Made by a program: the position numbers and the translations under genes. DNA of 64,000 nt from Epiperipatus broadwayi. Taxonomy: Eukaryota > Onychophora > Udeonychophora > Euonychophora > Peripatidae. Of the stretch, positions 35,524 through 47,072 are shown in pieces. The DNA lies in the NCBI GenBank assembly GCA_028023455.1, contig JAQFVV010000182.1, positions 1,116,001-1,180,000 of the forward strand, read 5' to 3'. Positions within the stretch are counted from its first letter, which is position 1; every line of letters begins with the position of its first letter. The notes beneath the pieces were generated by a model. It saw nothing but the letters and a program-made list of their open reading frames with translations, was not told where the DNA came from and made no database searches.

Positions 35524-38500
35524 TCTTTAACTTTGTAAAATTTTCTTCCAATATCCCTATGCCACTGTCCCATTCTTCTACTGTTTTCCAAAAATACCCA
35601 CCTGACCCGTTTTCGGACTTCTTGACGCCAGTTATTACTAAACCGCCTACAGCAACTGATTTATTTCTATTTCTATCTTCATATGTTCAAAAGATTAATT
35701 AGCAAAAGAAAACACGTGTTACTGACAATATCATTAACCAGACTTAAAGAAAAATTTTAACGGATAAAATATATACGAATAATCAATTACAACTTATACA
35801 GCTCCGTATATAATTGCTTGTAACCATCACCGTTAATACATACACACATTTTATACTCACATATACAAATATATTTATATAAGCATACCGACCTAACATT
35901 CACACTCTTTGTAACAGGGTTCGAATGACTATTTACATATATATCTTTTCGTATATAGTCGCTCAACATTAGCACTCGCAATTAGTAATATATTACATAC
36001 GCTTGTATTTGAACCCCGTTTGTTACAATATATATATAATAGTTGTATGTTAACTATGATGTTAGTTATGAATCATTTTAAACTACCATTTTATGTAATA
36101 TGAAGAAAATAAGTTGTGATATTACATCTATATATTTTATTTATTTTATTTTATATAATAGGATTTACTTGAATGGAAAATAATGATGACGATTAATCTA
36201 AAATTATTTTATTTACAGTTGTCATGACTACTTTCAGAATTCATCATCTATCTATAATCTAGCTATATTTTAGTTGGCTAAAGAAATATCTGAAAAGCTG
36301 GTTTTATATTTAAATAAACTCAGATTTACTTAAAACAATCATCATTTTTAGAATTGCAGAACTTTGTTTACAGACATATATTATAACCCTTCCTCCTCTG
36401 AGAGAGTTTTTGGAATTAAATAATCGCTGCAGTCAAGGCTTAATATTAACCAGTAAAATATCAGGAATCCGTTATCAAAACAGCATTTAGATAATAAATG
36501 GAAATCCACTTCCTATCAGAATCTAAGACGTAAATAGACCTTAAGCGATAGCAATTGTTTTAAGCAGATTGAGATTCAATTACCTAAAAATTTTAAGTAA
36601 AGTTTATTAAACAGGCATATAAGAATGGATATTAATTGAGAATAAACTTTACTACTAATAATAATACTTAATTAAATAATAAACTACAGATTAATATCAT
36701 TATATAAGAGATATTAAACATATATCATAATCTGTATTTTTGTTATTTTTTTTATTTTTTTTAAAAACTATAATCCAATACCCTTTAACATTTATTAATG
36801 TATATTGAATTATTACTTTATTACTTAAGAAATAATAAGAATGTACCAAATGCGTTCTATTTTTGTTCATGTTACTGCATAAATAACAATTAATACACAG
36901 CAAAATAATATATATTTTAATTTGTAAAGAAGAAATAAAAATAAGAGGAAAAAGCATATAATCCCTCTTTGGCAACAAACTCCAATTTCTTGACGCCAAG
37001 AAAAAAAAAATCTAAATCTCCAAACATATATAAGAGAAAAAGATTTTCTAAGATTAAAGTTAATGTGAAATGGTGGAAAAAATATATATATTCAAATAAA
37101 AAATTGTTATATTTTTAGAATATCAACATATATATGTAAAAATTTAGGCCTACCTTAGTTAAAATAAACTTCTTAAAGGTAAATAAATTTGTGATTTTAC
37201 ATATACTCTCTGAAATATTTTATATAACTATACTATCCTGTAAAATATTTAGAGTTGGCTTTTTTTCTTGTATTAAATTGTCCAAAGTCAGTCTAAACAT
37301 GTTTCAAATCTTTGACCTGGTTACTAATAATTCTTGTGCAGCCTATTTCTTGAATAATAGGCACGTTATTCCATAAATGCGAAGCTTACTAGTTAAATTT
37401 TATGCAGGTTATATAATAGATCATTTTCATCATCCAGGTTAGCGTGTCCGTAATCATATAGTAACATTATTATTTTAGGGTTTATTCTGTTAAATTTTTA
37501 AAAGATAGTATACTTCTGCTGTTGAGGGACTTTATGGGTTGAGAGTGATGATAAGTATTTAGCAGCTTTATCCACTTTTATGAGAATGTCAACATTTGTT
37601 ATTATTTCTTAAGTTAAGGATAATTATAAAACTATTTTTTCCTAATTTTAGATTATTTTCTTTATTTTATCACAATCAATGTCCAATGTTAGAATCAGAT
37701 GATGACAACTACCAATATTGTAATTTGTGGAACCTTCTTCTATATAATTTTTATTCATTTCTGTAATATTTGATTACTAGTACTGAACTCATTTTAAATG
37801 AATTCAATGAACTAATAAAAAAACTTTTCTGTTGCTTTAGTAGATAAGTAATAACATGTTTCTCCATATTTTCCAAGAGCTTAAAAGCAACATTTCCACC
37901 TACCTATATTTAATCCTTCAATCATGGTTACTAAATGATTAATTATTTTATTTTTTTGTTTATCTACCTGACAATTTTTCCCTTCAGGTTTTACAGTAAT
38001 TTTATAAGATATAATTTCTCAAGAATAGGTCTTTAATAACAATCTTCTTTTTTTTCTTCTTTTAAATAATACAGAGCTTTCTCTATCATTTTCAAATTTA
38101 CATTTCTAATCTTTCAATTTATAAGTTTGGGAATATGGCATTAAATAAACAAACTTTATACTATACAGAAAGCCTATTTTTACTTACAAAGCCTGAGATC
38201 TTTCTCCATAATCAAAATTGTTAATAGATGCTTGATGTATTTTATAAAGAAATATTACAAAATCCCGACAGCAACTAATCCCCCACCCATTCCGGGTTAA
38301 AGAGTTAATATTCTAAATAAATACAAAAGTCAAGAAAATTACCAATAGCTATATATTTGTACCTATAAACATATATATGGAACACACTGTGCATAATTTA
38401 ATATTTATTTTACTTTTTAATTATTTTTTTTTTGGTCATGATATTAATATCCCTGTTTCATTAGTTCTTTAATAATTTGCATCTAACCATAAGCTATTTT

Positions 38501-39385
38501 AATTAATGTTTTCACTAAGACTTTATCATTCTATTTCCAATAGTCACAAATTACACAGATGCTACATTCACACACACACATATATATATATTAGCATGCC
38601 ATATCTGAATAAATAACAAAACCAATAAAAATAATATTTACTTTGATTTATAAGAGTCAAAGCTTCTGGATTCGTATTATGGCCAACTGAAAACTGCTGG
38701 TTTAATATGAAATGCATTTGGGGGATTATTTACTTTTTTCAGATGCCTTTACATACATATTTCATGAATGTGCTTTGGAAAGTTTTAAATACGTCTAAAA
38801 AAAAAGAAAATATATTTAAGAAAAAACTAAATAGAATAATTTAAATAGAAGCAAAAAGAAGAAATCAAATTATAAACTAGATTTTTTTTTTTTTTTTTTC
38901 AAATAAAATGAGCTATTTTGAATTTGGGATTATGAAATACTCTACTATAAATCGATTTTTAAACACGCAATTATACTTAACTCATTGAAAAATTAGAACT
39001 TAAACAGAATAATACAGCAAAATCATAATAAGACAAACATTTATTTGAAAAGCTAAAGTGGAATGCTTTTTTTTCATAGTATCTTCTATAAAATAATAGA
39101 AGTTAGAACTCACAACAAATTAACTTCTTATGTTCGTTTTTCTCTTGATTTAAAATTTGATTCCTTATCTCATATATTACTAAACTTTCATTTTTTTTAT
39201 TAGATTAATATTCATCAATTTATTTTTTTACAGATTATTTTTAAATTAGATGAGATTGACTCAGCAAGATGTACTTTTCATGATAGCATAATAAAACTGC
39301 TGATATTTTCTTAAATTGTCTAAAAAATTCAAAAGCAATTAATCAAAAAAACTTTTCCATTAAAATTTCTTTACAATTTCTTTTC
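35524..39385. other. AT-rich intergenic sequence
   Basis: No gene is supported. Contents include a short hairpin near 36597-36650 (AGTAAAGTTTATT and AATAAACTTTACT), a compound CA/TA tract at 38568-38592, a faded family M fragment at about 38687-38760 (CTGGTTTAATATGAAAT), and a T-run near 38883-38900. Minus-strand translation at 37800-38110 gives short peptide-like runs with no family I recognise. Confidence 0.5.
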
Positions 39386-39518
39386 ATTCCCACCTTTTTT
39401 TTTTTTCATGTGTCATAGCATCTGCCGGTAAGCGAACCCGCAACCCGGGCAACTGCCTGTAAGGCAGTTGCGCTGACCTCTCGACCACCAATACTTGTCA
39501 AATATTCCTACCTTCTTT
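39386..39518 (-). mobile_element. tRNA-derived SINE, best-preserved copy
   Basis: The body at 39401-39503 reads on the minus strand TGGTGGTCGAGAGGTCAGCG (A box TGGTCGAGAGG), an anticodon-like hairpin ACTGC-CTTACAG-GCAGT, and GGGTTGCGGGTTCGCTTACC (B box), ending in an A-tail. The hairpin loop would give anticodon UAC, so a tRNA-Val-like ancestor is likely. Flanks ATTCCCACCTTTTTT (39386-39400) and ATTCCTACCTTCTTT (39504-39518) agree at 13 of 15 positions and look like a target duplication. Confidence 0.85.
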
Positions 39519-40560
39519 AATTATAAATCTAAGTATTTTACAAAAAAGCAGATATATTTTTCTTAGAATTTAAATTAGGCTTACTAAAATGTTGAAGTTT
39601 ATATCAAAATTCAAACTTTCTGACAACAAGTTACTGGAGATATAATAAATCTGAATTAAACGATTGACATAATATAGCTTGCAGTTGTATTATTATGGCT
39701 GATAAAAAATCTTATTCATTGTTAAATTTGTTCAACAGTGGGATAATAATCTCTGAACAGATACCACAAGATCAACAAAAATAAAAAAAACGTAGTCTAT
39801 GCCATTTAATCTCTTAATTGATTATGAGTTTTTTTAATCTGTGTGGTTTTGTGTCATGGTGAGAGTGGTTCAATAACAGTCCTTAGATGAATTCCCAGAT
39901 GAGAAATGTTGAATAAAAGTATTGTACTCACTCTGTTCTGTAAATATCACATTTTAAATGCATGAACATTTGATTATTTATTTGCTCTAGCCTATTTTTA
40001 AAGATGTTTCAAGTGAGATAATTGATTTAAATACTATCAATTAGTAAAAGATTGTTTAGCCACAAGAAAGATTTAACTGTATTTGGGATATAAATTAAAC
40101 AATGTTCATGAACGTCCATGTAAGCTGATATTGTAATAGAGTAGAGAACATAAAAATTAAAATTTTTTGATAAATTTTCAATGAAGAAAAATAAAAACTC
40201 AGTCCTTCAACTAAACCCAATTAATATGTTCAACTTATACTTGGATTAGATGGGTTTTTTAAAATAACCATATGATTTGTTTGCAAGAGGACATATATAA
40301 TCTACTGTTTTATTTAAAATAAGCAATGCAAAAAGATTGAACATCTTAGAATTAAGATTTATTTTATTTGCTTTGCAGAATTTAATGCAATGATAGATTA
40401 GTAGACTCAAAGCTAAATATTCTTAATTTCTCAGATGAGGAACATTAAAAAGATGAAGGAAAAACTCATTTTAGTTTACTAAATAAAACTATTTTGCTCA
40501 ATCTTTTACTTAGTTGTTCTCAATCTTATGATCTCTTGAAGAACTGACTATATATATATA
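39519..40560. other. AT-rich sequence without a gene
   Basis: No coding or repeat structure was recognised. A short TA tract at about 40549-40560 abuts the PLE pair. Confidence 0.5.
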
Positions 40561-40849
40561 AAATTTAACAGTAAATACAATATTATAGTTTAAATTCTTT
40601 TGTAGCACTTTCAATTATGTGGTAATCCTCATCAGCTTTAATTGAATTTCAAATTTTTTAAACTTAATGTTACATATATTTCCATAAGCTGTGTATGGCC
40701 ATATTTGCAACTTGCCTATTAATAACATCATTCTTATATTTATCAATTAATATTGCCTCTTTAATTTTCCTTTTTTTATGATTTCTTTCTTCCATTAATA
40801 TTTTTATTTCATTACTATTAAATGTAAACTTATAATTACAAGTTTTTTC

Positions 40850-41358
40850 ATGGTCAAAGAATACTGAAGCTGTATTAAATTGACTATTTACATTATTTTT
40901 AATTCAATTATATAATAATTGATGCTCCTTCAATCTTTTTTCCACAGGACATCTCGATTCACCGATATAAAATTTCTGACATCCACATGAAATTTGATGC
41001 AAATTGGTTTTTTTTTTAAAAAAAATTTTTTTTTTTAAAAAAAAATAACTTTTTTTTTTTTTTTTTAAGAGGGGGGCCCAAAAGCCCAAATGTTTTTTTT
41101 TTTGTTATTACACCTTCTTCAGGAGTAAATTGCTTTTATATTACTTCTTTGCAATTTAGGAATTATACTCTTAGAATTATTAATCAATTGATTAACATTT
41201 GGAGGAACACAAAATGAAATATTATACTTTTCTTTAAATATTTTCTTAATTAATTCAGATTGCATGTTATTTATAAACGGCATAGATATCCATTTTTTAT
41301 TATCTAAAGTAACACTGCAAACACTTTTCTTATTATTAAATGAATTTACTTTATGCAA
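40850..41358 (-). pseudogene. PLE linker and GIY-YIG domain, minus copy
   Basis: The frame 41358-41119 carries the linker (NNKKSVCSVTLDNKKWISMP to KSIIPKLQRSN). After a low-complexity block at 41000-41100, the GIY-YIG domain resumes at 41008-40904 with QISCGCQKFYIGESRCPVEK. The low-complexity block (mixed T and A runs and GAGGGGGGCCC) sits where the plus copy reads straight through, so it is an insertion or a bad consensus. Confidence 0.8.
40990..41105. other. Low-complexity block with alternating A and T runs and GGGGGGCCC
   Basis: Runs of T and A alternate, then AAGAGGGGGGCCCAAAAGCC and another T-run. It has no counterpart in the plus PLE copy, where QISCGCQKF is preceded directly by KLQRSNIIY. 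It could be a homopolymer-rich insertion or a low-quality consensus. Confidence 0.6.
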
Positions 41359-42044
41359 AATTTGGTTTTTATCAAAAGTTCATTAGCAAAGAGTTCAATA
41401 TTTAAAATTTTATCACTCTTATATTTACATAATTTATCATTGCAATGCAAAAATGATTTCAGACTTGCCATTTTATGTATCATTGGAACACATGATTTAA
41501 AATGAATATATCCTCTTTCTCCAATAGGTTTAAAAATTAATTTATAATTTAAATCAGTAGCATCTCTAAATATTTGTAAATCCAAAAATTTTATTTTTCC
41601 ATTTTGTTCATTCTCAATAGTCCATTTTAAATTGTTTAAATTATTCAGATTATATAAAAGAACATCAATAATGTCTTTAGGACCACAAACAAAAACATCA
41701 TCAACATATCTAGTATAAATTTTAATATCTTCAAAATTATAAGAATTAAATATAATATCTTCATATTTCGACAATGTAAAATTACAAATTTGTGCTACCA
41801 TAGGTAATCCCATTGGCCATCCTTTACCCATTTTATAAAACCTATCATTACATGTTGCAATAATATTATCACTTATAAATTTTAGTGATTCAATAATAAA
41901 ATTTATTAAATGTTTATTTACAGACATATTAATTAATTCAATTTCAATTAGGTTTAAAAATTCACAATTCCTATAATTTAAATCCAATAGCATCAATCTT
42001 AATTTTATATTTTTAAATCCAAAAATTTTATTTGAAGATTCCAT
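41346..42044 (-). pseudogene. PLE reverse transcriptase, minus copy
   Basis: This 232-residue frame holds the RT palm: GKGWPMGLPMVAQICNFTLS at residues 74-93 and YTRYVDDVFVCG at 110-121, with the catalytic YVDD intact. The thumb region follows (KIKFLDLQIFRDATDLNY, ERGYIHFKSCVPMIHKMA). PLE RTs are related to telomerase RT and act with the GIY-YIG nuclease. The first 25 residues are not RT: they come from a misplaced duplicate of the thumb segment read out of frame, so the RT N-terminus is replaced. A ~15-bp deletion near 41380, relative to the plus copy, shifts the frame and separates RT from the linker. Confidence 0.88.
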
Positions 42045-42120
42045 TTTGTATCATTCTCAATAGTCCATTTTAAATTGTTTAAATTATTCAGATTATTTAA
42101 AAGAACATCAATAATTTCTT

Positions 42121-42963
42121 CTAGATATGTTGATGATGTTTTTGTTTGTGGTCCTAAAGACATTATTGATGTTCTTTTATATAATCTGAATAATTTAAAA
42201 TTTAAAATGGACTATTGAGAATGAACAAAATGGAAAAATAAAATTTTTGGATTTACAAATATTTAGAGATGCTACTGATTTAAATTATAAATTAATTTTT
42301 AAACCTATTGGAGAAAGAGGATATATTCATTTTAAATCAGGTGTTCCAATGATACATAAAATGGCAAGTCTGAAATCATTTTTGCATCGCAATGATAAAT
42401 TATGTAAATATAAGAGTGATAAAATTTTAAATATTGAACTCTTTGCTAATGAACTTTTAAAGGTTGGTTATGATAAAAACCAAATCTTGCATACAGTAAA
42501 TTCATTTAATAATAAGAAAAGTGTTTGCAGTGTTACTTTAGATAATAAAAAATGGATATCTATGCCATTTATAAATAACATGCAATCTAAATTAATTAAG
42601 AATATATTTAAAGAAAAGTATAATATTTCATTTTGTGTTCCTCCAAATGTTAATCGATTGATTAATAATTCTAAGAGTATAATTCCTAAATTGCAAAGAA
42701 GTAATATAATTTATCAAATTTCATGTGGATGTCAGAAATTTTATATCGGTGAATCGAGATGTTCTGTGGAAAAAAGATTGAAGGAGCATCAATTATTATA
42801 TAATCGAATTAAAAATAATGTAAATAGTCAATTTAATACAGCTTCAGTATTCTTTGACCATGAAAAAACTTGTAATTATAAGTTTACATTTAATAGTAAT
42901 GAAATAAAAATATTAATGGAAGAAAGAAATCATAAAAAAGAAAAATTAAAGAGGCAATATTAA
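42121..42963 (+). pseudogene. PLE RT end, linker and GIY-YIG domain, plus copy
   Basis: Plus-strand coding starts abruptly at the catalytic motif (RYVDDVFVCGPKDIIDVLLY at 42122-42182). A frameshift near 42200 is followed by an open frame 42247-42963 (238 residues). It has the RT thumb (residues 1-75), linker (84-153), and GIY-YIG domain with IIYQISCGCQKFYIGESRCS at 154-173 and KRLKEHQ at 176-182. The frame ends with KLKRQY at a stop in what was probably a longer coding region. It lacks the RT fingers and palm upstream of YVDD, lost at the inversion junction. Confidence 0.88.
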
Positions 42964-43463
42964 TTGATAAATATAAGAATGATGTTATTAATAGGCAAGT
43001 TGCAAATATGGCCATACACAGCTTATGAAAATATACATAACATTAAGTTTAAAAAATGCGAAATTCAGTTAAAGCTGATGAGGATTACCACGTAATCAAA
43101 AGCACTACAAAAGAATTTAAACTATAATATTGTATTTACCATTAAAACTTTTTTTATATATAAATTTTTATAATGAGTATTGTATTTATATATATATATA
43201 ATACAGTATGCACTATAATCCTTGTATCAATAAATTTAATATATTTTCAATGTATTAGTATCCTACTCATGTTTGTCTATGAAAAGGATATTAATGTATA
43301 TCCGATTTTTTGATATAAAGAATAAATTATATACTCTTTCTATAGATTTTTTTATGTTATATGTTTTAATGGCAGAAATATAATAGACTGAATCTTTGCC
43401 ATTAAAATATATAAAATGTAGTGGTGTTCATGTCATAATTGTTGATGAAAAAAGTATATATAC

Positions 43464-44694
43464 TGTACCATTTTTAGGTCATTTTGAGATTTTATATAGT
43501 TTTATATACTCTATTTACAAGCATATATGATTAACCAAATCACACTTTTTTTCTTAAATCAACAAGAAATAAATGTTAGAAAACTCGACTATATTTCCTG
43601 GTCAATCTATCCCCAAGCATGTGACATATATACATAATGTGGAAGTGAATTATGACTAGTGGCTTTTTTTTATTTACTTATTTGTTATTTCTGGGTGCCA
43701 GTGCTTAATGGATGATTAGAATTACAAATTTATTTGTTAATTCTATCCTATGACATATAATTATCATTAACATATAACACACCCATATATAAAGTGTTGT
43801 TACAAATAACTCATTAATATCTAAAAGTTATAAATAACCATATTAATCTTGAATATTAACTTGATTTTAAAGTCTTTCTTAATAGGAAATACTAGCACAG
43901 TTTGTGTATTAATAGTTCATCTATTTTGATTAAAATTAGAAAATGAATATACAGTTCTTATTTATCTTACCAGAACTTTCTGTGGATATTTACTAGTAAT
44001 AGATGTAGGTATACTACGGCCATGGATTTTTTTTCTGCAAGATCCATTCGGTACTGTTGGAATATATTTTTTTTTTATTAGCTTGTCTGATCCTTAAGTA
44101 GGCATAACATCCAGATTAAAACATTCTATCAACTTCAGGTAAGGAAGAAAGGTTATTAAGATCAAACCCATAGGTAATGACAAACAAACAGCAATACATT
44201 TTCATATGGCATTCTATGATGAATATGCACTTTCTTTCTCCTCCAGCAATTTTATTCAGCAATATAAAAAAATGGTTCTTGCCAAAGCAGCATAAGAATA
44301 AATACAAATACAAATAAGAATACCAATAAGTTCAGGTCCACTATGTAGGTCCTTATTTACACCTTTCCTTTTTTTTATCTTGTCCAGATTTAACTTCCAA
44401 CAACTTTATTTTTTTTTCTACCATTAATTTTCACATTTTTTTATTTACCAAATTCATCTTGACAATCAGTTTCGATCAGATATCTTTAATTACAGGGAAA
44501 CAAATGTCACATCTCACATTTTCTTTTAATTACAGTTAATTGCAGTAGGATAGTTACATAAAAATAATACCTATTGTTTATTAAATTTTAAAAAATCTAT
44601 TTTTATATTATATTACACTTTTAAATATAATTTTCTTTTAACAATCCTGTTTTAGATTAATGCCAATACATGTTGTAGCCAAAATAATGGTACA
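43464..44694 (-). repeat. 3' LTR of gag-only element
   Basis: 1231 bp. It matches the other LTR through CCCCAAGCATGTGAC, ACCAGAACTTTCTGTG and CCAATACA. It lacks about 230 bp found in the other LTR at roughly 47300-47520. Confidence 0.85.
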
Positions 44695-45689
44695 ATACCT
44701 CTATGGTCGAGTGAAAGAATAAAATAGATGGTTTAGCTGATTTTATTCTCGAAATTCAAAATACCTTATTTCAGTTAATTACACTTGCCCCTTCTACTGG
44801 ACTTAGTACTAACTTATATATTTGATTTATAGAAGACTATTATCTCAGGCTCACCATATTCACTGGTCTTATAAGCTGAGATTGTCTGTATATGCCTATT
44901 CAATCTTTAGTGAAATATGCATGCTGATTTTCAATAGTGATGAATGAGATAGCTAGCTGAAAGTCATAGATATACTATGAAGCATGAATAAGGGGATATC
45001 TCACTTTAAGCACTCTAACATGCACAATACCACATAGAAATTAAGTAAAACTACACTATTCCACATTTGAGCCTCATTCAATCAATTCCCAAGAGACATA
45101 CAGGTGTGGTGCCTTAGTCCTGTCCTAGCACATTCCAGAATCCTGCTACCTCAAGTCTAATGGGCCATTACAGACAGGCATCCTACATTACAGGTATAGT
45201 GTGGAGTTATCAATGTCTCCACTAAAATGACCATGCTACTCCATGAACACTAACTATATACCTCATATATCATCACTGCAGCATAGCCTATGCTCAGCTA
45301 CAGTGACAAAATCATTTCTTTATAATTTCTTATTTTAATAAACAAAACAATAAGTAAATATTCCACAAACTATACTCTTTTCCCCCCTTAGGCAGATCCA
45401 CAGTCTTCAGAGGTAAGCTATCTGGATTCCCATGCTAATGCTATCCGAATGGACAACTTGATAACAGCTGTGCTGATAGAGATCTTGCATGCTCTTGGTG
45501 TTGATCACACCAGACTCTCCATTTTATGTTTAGATCTTTTCTGGGGTAGCTTTGACAAGTTCTAAATTTCTCTCCTGAAAAGAGAGATCATAAATGGGCT
45601 TGTTGGCCCTTTACCTTGCCTGGAATCTCTTACTTTTTTTAAGATACCATAGGTTATGAGTTAACATTATAGCATTGACTTGAGCATCA

Positions 45690-46700
45690 TTCTTTCAAGT
45701 CTGAAGTTTGATGTCATATTTTGATATCTGTTCATCATGTCCAGCCCTATTACAGTCAAAAGCACTAAGTAATTCATTCATCTGCTCAATTGTTTCATAT
45801 CCAGTGCCTATCAGCAAATATTCCACTGAGTTGGGAAAATTTCTCCATACTATTTTGATGATCTGTTTTTCAGTCAGTGGGCATTCCATTAATGCCAGAG
45901 CTTGGCAACCTGTTTTCTAAAGAGTGGTAAATATGGTTCATCCATCTAGCTTTTTTTTGGGTTACACTATGTTTTATCCTCTGTTGATTGTCTTTGTTCC
46001 AGTAACATTTTATTAGAATCTGCTCATACTGTGCAAAGTTAATTGGCTTCTCAAATAAGGATTCCCAACAACCTTCTGTTTCCTCCTGCAAGTGACTAAT
46101 TTCTACCACCAACTTAACTCCTTTGGCCATCACATTTATCGCAAAATCTTTTTTCAAACTTTTTATATGTTCCATGGGTGATTGACCCTCATGTCCATAA
46201 AAAAACTTACAAACTGGTTAACTGAGCTAGGTATGTTTTCTTGTTTTTCTATGGTTCTTTGTGTACTTTGGCCTTCTTGTTGCTTCCTCATTTCCTTAAT
46301 ATGTTGTACCAAGTTGTTCACTTCTGTCTGTTTCTTGTAAAATCTTTCTTGTTTGTGATACACTTCATCTATTTTGTTCTGAAATTGTTTTCCTATATTT
46401 TGAACCTTCTCCTCACTATCTTCCTTGTGGTTGCTTGTTTCCAACTCTACATGTTCTACTTTTACCTCCACTTGGCTTATTCTATCTGCTATTATCTTTA
46501 CTATACTAGCTTCCCATTTCTTTTAAATCCACCTTGATATCATCCCTAAATTCCCTCATTTGACTCTTGACTTCTATTAGCTCCCTGAACATTTCCTGTT
46601 TTGCTGCTATAATGCTTTCTTTTACTTCTTTATTGCTATCTTCTGACCTTGTTTTATTAATTTTCTTGCCACTTCTTAATTTCATAAACACCCTACTTGT
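45690..46700 (-). pseudogene. Gag-like polyprotein, four shifted frames
   Basis: Minus-strand frames in order: 46691-46506 (KLRSGKKINKTRSEDSNKEV, a basic start often seen in gypsy Gag), 46471-46163 (a coiled coil: QNKIDEVYHKQERFYKKQ), 46175-45870 (a capsid-like stretch with EHIKSLKKDFAINVMAKG and WESLFEKPINFAQYEQI), and 45889-45695 (QIIKIVWRNFPNSVEYLLIG). Together they span about 330 codons, close to a Gag capsid. Each join needs a frame change, so it is inactive. No zinc knuckle, protease, RT or integrase is recognised between 45690 and 44695. Such elements would depend on proteins from a relative. Confidence 0.72.
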
Positions 46701-47072
46701 ATTAATTTTATTTTCTATAAAATCAAAATAATTCTTCTTTTTTTCTCCTTTAAAAACAAATTTAATGTTCTTGCTCTACTTAACTGTTTATTTCAATTCA
46801 ATATTATGCTTGCTGATCTCTCTTCCTCCTGTTTTCACTTTTGATTATTGATTCCTTATCTCATTTATTGCCTATTTTTACTCTCTAAAATATCTCAACT
46901 GTTTAAGCCCTTTTAAAACTGATAAACAACAAAAAATAAACATTCGAACAATTGAGTACCTATTATTATATCAATTTATACCTATCTCAGGTTATGAGTT
47001 TTATTTTACCCAGTCAAAGTCCCTTATTGGATGTCATTGAACTTGATTCAAAGCCTCATGGTAGGATGCCAT

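Larger units (their letters stand above)
40561..43148. mobile_element. Second head-to-head Penelope-like pair
   Basis: The minus-strand copy (42044 down to 40561) and the plus-strand copy (about 42121 to 43148) are inverted relatives over about 1 kb. They match from the RT motif YVDD through linker and GIY-YIG domain to the non-coding 3' ends (AAATACAATATTATAGTTTA at 40573 against its complement near 43120). The arms differ by only a few percent by eye, so this inversion is younger than the one at 23216-24947. The minus copy keeps more RT sequence. The junction near 42119-42121 is complicated by an extra partial copy of 41545-41685 at 41955-42118. Confidence 0.9.

Noticed and set aside
37800-38110. 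Minus-strand peptide-like stretch that might be a gag fragment
   Set aside because: Short pieces in different frames, with no motif specific enough to name a family.
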